The notes under the pieces are model-generated. The model made no database searches and was not told the DNA's origin. It saw nothing but the letters and a program-made list of their open reading frames with translations. Below, one piece after another: positions 58,757 through 64,000 of a stretch of 64,000 nucleotides of DNA. Both the position numbers and the translations under genes were made by a program. Each line of letters opens with the position of its first letter. Position 1 is the first letter of the stretch. This DNA comes from AP-15 sp963698995 (GTDB lineage Bacteria; Pseudomonadota; Alphaproteobacteria; ATCC43930; CGMCC-115725): positions 25,957 to 89,956 of the forward strand of contig CAVOTD010000051.1 of the NCBI GenBank assembly GCA_963698995.1, given 5' to 3'.

Positions 58757-60381
58757 AGGGAGCGGCGATCTACACGGGATTGCTGGCTCTCGCCTTACTC
58801 CTTTTTCTGTTTGTGCCGGAGATCGACCTCGCGGCGAGTGGCTTGTTCTACGATCCCGGTCGTGGTTTCGTGACGTCGGCCTGGCCGCCCTTCCTATTCC
58901 TCTATCGCGCGGTGCCATGGATCGCCTGGGGCATCTTCGCCGTTGCTGCAGCGGCGGCTCTCTGGCTTTTCCTTTTGCGGCGGCCGCTTTGGCCGTTCGA
59001 CCGCAAAGCGCTGATCTTTCTCGTCGTGTCGACCGCACTGGGCCCCGGGCTCCTCGCGAACACGCTGCTGAAGGACCATTGGGGTCGCGCGCGTCCGGCG
59101 CAGATTGAGGCCTTTGGCGGACCGCGAGAATTTACGCCGGCGCCTTTGCCCGCCAGCCAATGCGCGACCAATTGCGCTTTTGTTTCGGGTCACGCCGCGC
59201 TTGGCTTCTCGCTCGTCGCCTTCGCCTTTCTGCTGCCGCGCGGAGCTTTGCGGCGCGCCGGGACCGCGGTGTCGCTCGTGGTTGGCGCTGTCATCGGGCT
59301 CGGGCGGATCGCCCAGGGCGCCCACTTCTTGTCGGACGTCGTCTTCGCGGGCTTGCTCGTCTATGGCACGGCGGCTCTGCTTTACTGGTGGATTGTCGAG
59401 CGCGACGGCCTCGCGGCGCCGCTGCTCCGCCAACTCTATCGCTGGCTCGGCCGCCGCGCCGTGTCGGTATTGTCGTATGGCTATAGGGCTTTCGGGGAAA
59501 CGGCGGTTTGCCTGACTCTCGCTGCGGCCGCGACGGTCTTCGCAATCGTGATCTCCATCGGGCTCATCGACCGGCCGCTTGCGCTCTTCTTTCATGCCCG
59601 CGATCCTGATTTACGCGCGCTCTTCGATCTGACCGGGCGGCTCGGTCTAACCTATGGCTATCTGACGGCCTTCGGCCTCGCCTTTGCCGCGCTGCACTGG
59701 GGCGGCGGGTTGCCTCGCGTGCGGCCGCTTGACGGTCGAATGCGGGCCTATTCGGCGATCCCGGCTTTCCTCTTCCTGGCGATCGCTGCCTCGGGCATCG
59801 TGGTCGACCTGCTCAAATTCATCCTGGGTCGGACTCGGCCAAAGCTGCTGTTCGCCAGCGGGGTCGACGATTTTGCGTGGCTCGGCCTGCGATCGGACCA
59901 CTGGTCCTTTCCATCGGGCCATAGTGCCACGATCGTGGCGCTCGCGACGGCCTTATGGTTCATCTGGCCGCGGCACCTGCTGTTCTACATGTTGGCCGCG
60001 ACGATGGTGGCCTTCAGCCGTGTCGTCGTCGGCGCGCATTATCTGAGCGATGTGTTCTCGGGTGGGCTGGTTGCGGTTTTGACGACCTGCGGCGTAGCAT
60101 CGCTGTTCGCCAGGAGCGGCTTCGATTTGGCGAGGGCACGCCGCGGGCTCGGTGGAACCGGGACCGTGCCGCCTTGGCCGTGCCGACGATTCGGCCGAGC
60201 GCCCCCCACCCGACAACCGGCTGCAGTGCCGGAAGCCGGGCCGGTTGTTTGCGCCGAAGGCGAGCGATGTAATATTGCGCCGAAGGCGGATTGCGGCTCC
60301 GGGATCAGCTCATCGTCATGGCCCTGCGCATCGAAACCTTCGACAATACCCGCGGCGGAAACACTCTCTACAAGGCTCTGA
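58753..60381 (+). CDS. tandem PAP2-family membrane phosphatase
   Basis: This is a 542-residue membrane protein with two complete PAP2 (lipid phosphatase/acid phosphatase) domains in one chain. The first has KDHWGRARP (K-x6-RP), FVSGHA and GRIAQGAHFLSD (R-x5-H-x3-D), about 105-200. The second has KFILGRTRP, FPSGHS and SRVVVGAHYLSD, about 350-440. All catalytic residues are present in both copies. About ten membrane helices are visible. The last 90 residues are Pro/Ser/Cys-rich with no PAP2 similarity and run over the start of the next gene, so a one-base error near 60110-60200 may have replaced the true end. Coupled to the ELM1-family gene; polyprenyl, lipid A or phosphatidate substrates are all possible. 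Confidence 0.85.
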   Translation: MKGAAIYTGLLALALLLFLFVPEIDLAASGLFYDPGRGFVTSAWPPFLFLYRAVPWIAWGIFAVAAAAALWLFLLRRPLWPFDRKALIFLVVSTALGPGLLANTLLKDHWGRARPAQIEAFGGPREFTPAPLPASQCATNCAFVSGHAALGFSLVAFAFLLPRGALRRAGTAVSLVVGAVIGLGRIAQGAHFLSDVVFAGLLVYGTAALLYWWIVERDGLAAPLLRQLYRWLGRRAVSVLSYGYRAFGETAVCLTLAAAATVFAIVISIGLIDRPLALFFHARDPDLRALFDLTGRLGLTYGYLTAFGLAFAALHWGGGLPRVRPLDGRMRAYSAIPAFLFLAIAASGIVVDLLKFILGRTRPKLLFASGVDDFAWLGLRSDHWSFPSGHSATIVALATALWFIWPRHLLFYMLAATMVAFSRVVVGAHYLSDVFSGGLVAVLTTCGVASLFARSGFDLARARRGLGGTGTVPPWPCRRFGRAPPTRQPAAVPEAGPVVCAEGERCNIAPKADCGSGISSSSWPCASKPSTIPAAETLSTRL

Positions 60382-62238
60382 CCCACCCATGCGCGGCGCG
60401 CCCGGCGCGGGCCCTGCTCGACGCGCTGGCGCAACACGCTCCGGTTGCGGTTTACGATCCGCAGGGTGCCCTCGAACCGTTCGAGGCGGTCTTTGACCTG
60501 GAGGGGATCGCGATCGCCGGCGCTTATGTTCAGCAAGTCGCGCGGGTCGGCAATGCCATTCTCGGCCACTCAGCGCAACCGGTCACCGAACTCCCCCACA
60601 GCCGCGCGAGCGCGGTCTTTGTCGCGGCATTCGATGCCGAGCGCATCGTTGCGCAAATTCAGCCCTATCTGCCCGACGGCGCGCTGGTATTCAGCCTCGA
60701 TGCGATGCGCATCCCGGCCGATCGCCTGACCGATCGCCGCGCGTATCTGAATTCGCTCAACTTCGCCACGAACTTTGTCTTCTTTCGCGACGCGGACGGG
60801 TTGCACACCCGCCTCGTGACGGCGAACTACTGGTCGGGGTACGGAGCCGGCGCAGTCACCTGCTGGATGACGTTATTCGCCGGCGATGGCCAAGTGCTCG
60901 CGGAATGGTGCGAGAGCTGCGGGGTCTGCGAGCGCAATCATCCTCGACAGCCGAGAGATACGTTCTCGCTTTAAGCTGCCGGCGTTCTCCGGGCAGCTTT
61001 TCCTGCACGTCGTTGGAGCGGCTGGGCACGACGTCGTCAAATACGCACTCGACACTTTTAGCGATGCCGCTGCGGAGGACGGCGCCGGCCGCACGCTGTC
61101 GTGCACGCATGACGCCAATGCGTGGCCGGCCGATCGGTATGCAGGCCTGCCGGCACCCGCCGCCGGCGAGCAGATCCTGTTGTGGATCCAGAATAGCCAT
61201 CCAATCCCGATCCCGCCGGGGGCGATCGGCGTCAATCGGATGGGAGACGAGTGCGTCATGCCGCTCACCGATCCGATCGCGCCCTTTGCCACCCATGCTG
61301 TCGAGATTGCCAAGTTGATGCCCGAGATCAGATGGCCAAAACAGCTCGAACTGCGGGCGGGCAAATACATGGTGCGCCCGCGCTACGAGGTGATCGATCG
61401 GGGGCGCCGCCGGATCGCTCATGTCAATGTCGAACGCGCCGATCTGATGCCCGACCCCGAGCTCACGAGGCTGGGAGGCATCCTCGGCAAGGGCTATCTG
61501 CTGCCGGCGCCGGTTCTGCCGCGCGCCCAGTGGCAAACCCAGGTGCTGCCGACACCGATGGCGGTGCGTCAAGCCGAACTTCCGATCGCCGCGCACGTTT
61601 ACGCGCCGGACGGCAGCGAGATCCTGAGCCACTCCTTTGGGCGATTGCCGCGTGGCCATGCCTCGGTCCTGGACCTCGACGAGGTCGAGGACATCGCCGC
61701 GCTGCGCGACGGCTACGGGCATCTCGAGCTGGTCTACGATTTTTCCGGGGGTGGCGAGGGCGATGGCTGGCTGCACGCGCTGTTTCGCTACCGTCATCGG
61801 GCGAGCGGGCATGCCGCCGAGACCAGTTTCGGCGCGCACGTCTTCAACACAATCCTGACCTATCGCGACGAGCCGCAATCCTACAGCGGGCGGCCGCCAG
61901 GGCTGTCGACCCGGTTGTTCTTACGGCTTGGCGTCGAGGGTTGCGACACGATCTGCCACCTGATCTATCCGGCATCGCGGCCGTGGCTGCCGGCGAGCGC
62001 AACCGACATCATTCTATACGACGAGCGCGGCAGCGAGGTTGCGCGCAGCCGTTTGACGATCCCGTGCTCGGGCTCGCGGCTTTGGTACTACCACACGACT
62101 TTCGACCCGGATATCCGCGCCCGGGCGGGGCCCGGCGCCTATATCATCATCCGCGATATGACCTGCCGGCTCTTCGGCTATCACGGGCTCGTCGGCCGCG
62201 ATGGAGCTTTCAGCCTCGATCACATGTTCGGCTTTTAG
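60318..62238 (+). CDS. large protein of unknown function, frameshifted
   Basis: I do not recognise this protein, about 640 residues when repaired. It opens ALRIETFDNTRGGNTLYKAL, has no signal peptide or membrane helix, and reads as a soluble, strand-rich protein. Notable stretches are YLNSLNFATNFVFFRDADGL, LFLHVVGAAGHDVVKYALD, LSCTHDANAWPADRYAGLP and, at the C-terminus, WYYHTTFDPDIRARAG and IIIRDMTCRLFGYHG. The frame breaks near 60925, after LAEWCESC; one base joins it to SASAIILDSREIRSRF. The start at 60318 lies inside the tail of the PAP2 gene, so it probably belongs to the ELM1-PAP2 transcript. The His/Asp-rich THDANAWPADRY segment could be a metal or active site, but that is a guess. Confidence 0.7.
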
Positions 62239-62283
62239 ACCCATTCCTTCACGCTGCGCTGCAAAAATGCTATACTCTGCGCG

Positions 62284-63252
62284 ATGTCCGAGCGTCACCA
62301 TAGCAAGGTCCTGATCATCGGCGCGGGACCGGCCGGCTACACGGCGGCGATTTATGCTGCACGCGCCAATCTACAGCCGATCCTGGTTACCGGCCTGCAG
62401 CCCGGCGGCCAGTTGACGATTACCACGGATGTCGAGAACTACCCCGGCTTTGCCGATATCATTCAAGGCCCGTGGTTGATGGAGCAGATGCAACGCCAGG
62501 CCGAGCATGTCGGCACCAGGGTCATCGTCGATATGATCAACGAGATCGACCTCGGTCGCCGGCCTTTTGTCGCGTCCGGCGATTCGGGAGACGTCTATGT
62601 CGGCGACACCGTGATCATCGCTACGGGCGCGCAGGCGCGTTGGCTTGGGATTCCGAGCGAAGAAATCTTCCGCGGCTTTGGCGTCTCGGCCTGTGCGACT
62701 TGCGACGGCTTCTTTTTTCGCGGCAAGGATGTCGTCGTCGTCGGCGGCGGCAATACCGCGGTCGAGGAAGCGATCTACCTGACGAACCACGCGCGACAGG
62801 TAACCCTCGTCCATCGCCGCAATGCGCTGCGGGCCGAGAAGATCCTGCAGCAGCGGCTGTTCCGCAACCCGAAGATCGGCATCATCTGGGACAGCGTGGT
62901 CGAGGAGATCCTGGGCGAGCGCGAACCCCCGACGGTCAGCGGTGTCCGACTACGCAACGTACGCACGGGTACGCTGTCTGAGCTTCCCTGCGATGGTGTT
63001 TTCATCGCGATCGGGCACACCCCGGTGACCGGGTTCGTCGCCGGGCAGCTGCCGCTCGACCCCGAGGGGTATGCCATCACCCGCCCCGATTCGACCGAAA
63101 CCGAGATCCCGGGGTTTATGCCGCCGGCGATGTCAAGGACAAAATCTTCCGCCAGGCCGTCACTGCAGCTGGATTGGGCTGCATGGCGGCACTCGAGCGG
63201 CGAAATTTCTCGCGGCGCAGAGGAAGCCGCGAGCATGCGCGCGGCCGAATAA
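62284..63252 (+). CDS. trxB: thioredoxin-disulfide reductase, C-terminal frameshifts
   Basis: This FAD/NADPH enzyme reduces thioredoxin; it is about 322 residues. The FAD motif is GAGPAGYTAAIYAARA at the N-terminus, the redox pair is in SACATCDGFFF (CATC, about 138-141), and the NADPH motif is VVVVGGGNTAVEEAIYLT. The C-terminal FAD motif is out of frame: the literal reading is PGFMPPAMSRTKSS, but the adjacent frame gives VYAAGDVKDKIFRQAVTAAG. Small compensating indels near 63115, 63205 and 63220 restore AAKFLAAQ and the end EEAASMRAAE in the starting frame, so the stop at 63252 is right. It precedes a LysR gene, a frequent alphaproteobacterial neighbour. Confidence 0.92.
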   Translation: MSERHHSKVLIIGAGPAGYTAAIYAARANLQPILVTGLQPGGQLTITTDVENYPGFADIIQGPWLMEQMQRQAEHVGTRVIVDMINEIDLGRRPFVASGDSGDVYVGDTVIIATGAQARWLGIPSEEIFRGFGVSACATCDGFFFRGKDVVVVGGGNTAVEEAIYLTNHARQVTLVHRRNALRAEKILQQRLFRNPKIGIIWDSVVEEILGEREPPTVSGVRLRNVRTGTLSELPCDGVFIAIGHTPVTGFVAGQLPLDPEGYAITRPDSTETEIPGFMPPAMSRTKSSARPSLQLDWAAWRHSSGEISRGAEEAASMRAAE

Positions 63253-63295
63253 CGGGCGAGGGCTCGCCTCGGGAGGCCGCTGCGGGGGAAATGGG

Positions 63296-64000
63296 ATGGA
63301 TTGGGACAAATTGCGGGTCTTTCACGCCGTCGCCGAGGCGGGCAGCTTCACGCATGCAGGCGAATCCTTGAACCTCAGCCAATCCGCCGTCAGCCGGCAG
63401 ATCAGTGCACTCGAGGAAAGCCTCAGCGTGCCGCTGTTTCATCGCCACGCGCGCGGCCTGATCCTGACCGAGCAGGGCGAGCTTCTGTTCCGCACGGCGC
63501 GCGAGGTTTTCGCCAAGCTATCGATGGCCGAGGGCTTGATCTCGAAGTTCGAAGGACCGGCCGAAGGGGCCGCTAAAAATCACGTCGACAGTGGCATTCG
63601 GTTCGACCTGGCTGACCCCGCGCATCCGGGAGTTCCTCGATCTGTATCCGGAGATCCAGGTAACTCTGGTCGTCGACGATACCGAACTCGACCTATCGAT
63701 GCGCGAAGCCGATGTGGCGATTCGCATGTCGCCGCCGCGGCAACCGGATTTGATCCAGCGCCACCTGGTCAGCGTCCCGACCCATGTCTATGCCGCGCCC
63801 GACTACATCAAAAAGCACGGGATGCCGCAAAAACCCGAGGATCTCGACAAGCACCGGCTGATCGTTTACGGCGAGGAGCCGCCCGCCGGTGCAAAACGTC
63901 AATTGGCTGCTCAATCCGGCACCAAGCCCGGACAGGAGCGTAAGCCGATTTCGCCGTCAACAATTTCTATGCGATGCTGCGCGCCGTCCTCAGCGGGCTG
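63296..64000 (+). CDS. LysR-family transcription regulator, partial and frameshifted
   Basis: This is the 5' part of a LysR regulator, cut by the window end. The ATG at 63296 gives MDWDKLRVFHAVAEAGSFTH with the helix-turn-helix ESLNLSQSAVSRQISALEES (about 23-42) and PLFHRHARGLILTEQGE. The frame breaks near 63575, where one base too many turns GPLKITSTVAFGSTWL into AAKNHVDSG; the effector domain continues in the next frame (REFLDLYPEIQVTLVVDD, LSMREADVAIRMSPPRQPDL). Further breaks fall near 63893 and 63945. Start is supported by GGGGGAA just upstream. It follows trxB by 43 bases. Target unknown. Confidence 0.85.

Overview
The window is high-GC bacterial chromosome, most likely from an alphaproteobacterium (Rhodospirillales- or Rhizobiales-like). 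The evidence is the core block of rpoD, dnaG and a YqeY-type gene facing carA-carB-greA, the ELM1-family gene, the Lrp/AsnC regulator, the paired ABC_sub_bind proteins and two palindromic intergenic repeats of a kind common in that class. I see no phage, CRISPR array or insertion sequence.

Layout. 0-7 kb: a cyclic-nucleotide-gated K+ channel, a membrane-bound sugar epimerase/dehydratase, and a tightly overlapping minus-strand operon of two ABC_sub_bind periplasmic proteins plus a sensor-type class III nucleotide cyclase. 7-11 kb: an LLM flavin oxidoreductase and a DNA ligase/exonuclease repair pair. 11-24 kb: a Crp-type regulator, a zinc-ribbon/cyclase/ATPase/TPR giant, a small odd protein, a DyP peroxidase, and an operon of a FecR-TPR-beta-barrel protein, a lipoprotein and a CHASE2 cyclase. 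Three perfect TGTGA-N6-TCACA sites sit in this block. 24-31 kb: a MetE-family gene, a second LLM oxidoreductase, an MFS transporter, an orphan molybdenum hydroxylase large subunit and cysQ. 31-47 kb: a TetR gene and three RND efflux systems with one outer-membrane factor. 47-57 kb: housekeeping genes (tRNA-CAU, rpoD, dnaG, yqeY-like, carAB, greA). 57-64 kb: Lrp, ELM1, a tandem PAP2 phosphatase, an unrecognised 640-residue protein, trxB and the start of a LysR gene.

How the genes work together. Between 0 and 24 kb there are three class III cyclases, two cyclic-nucleotide-binding effectors (the channel and the Crp homologue) and three perfect Crp-type operators, two of which lie upstream of the cyclase transcription units. 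I read this as a local cAMP signalling island with feedback: membrane and periplasmic/outer-membrane sensors feed cyclases, Crp reads cAMP, and Crp in turn controls cyclase operons and a peroxidase unit.

Quality warning. Many genes are broken by one-base indels, often in short G/C runs, and tightly clustered at 9.9-11.7, 37.3-39.7 and 63.1-64.0 kb, while the core block at 47-60 kb is clean. I think most are sequence or assembly errors. Genes with four or more breaks are typed as pseudogene; those with fewer are typed as CDS with the break noted.
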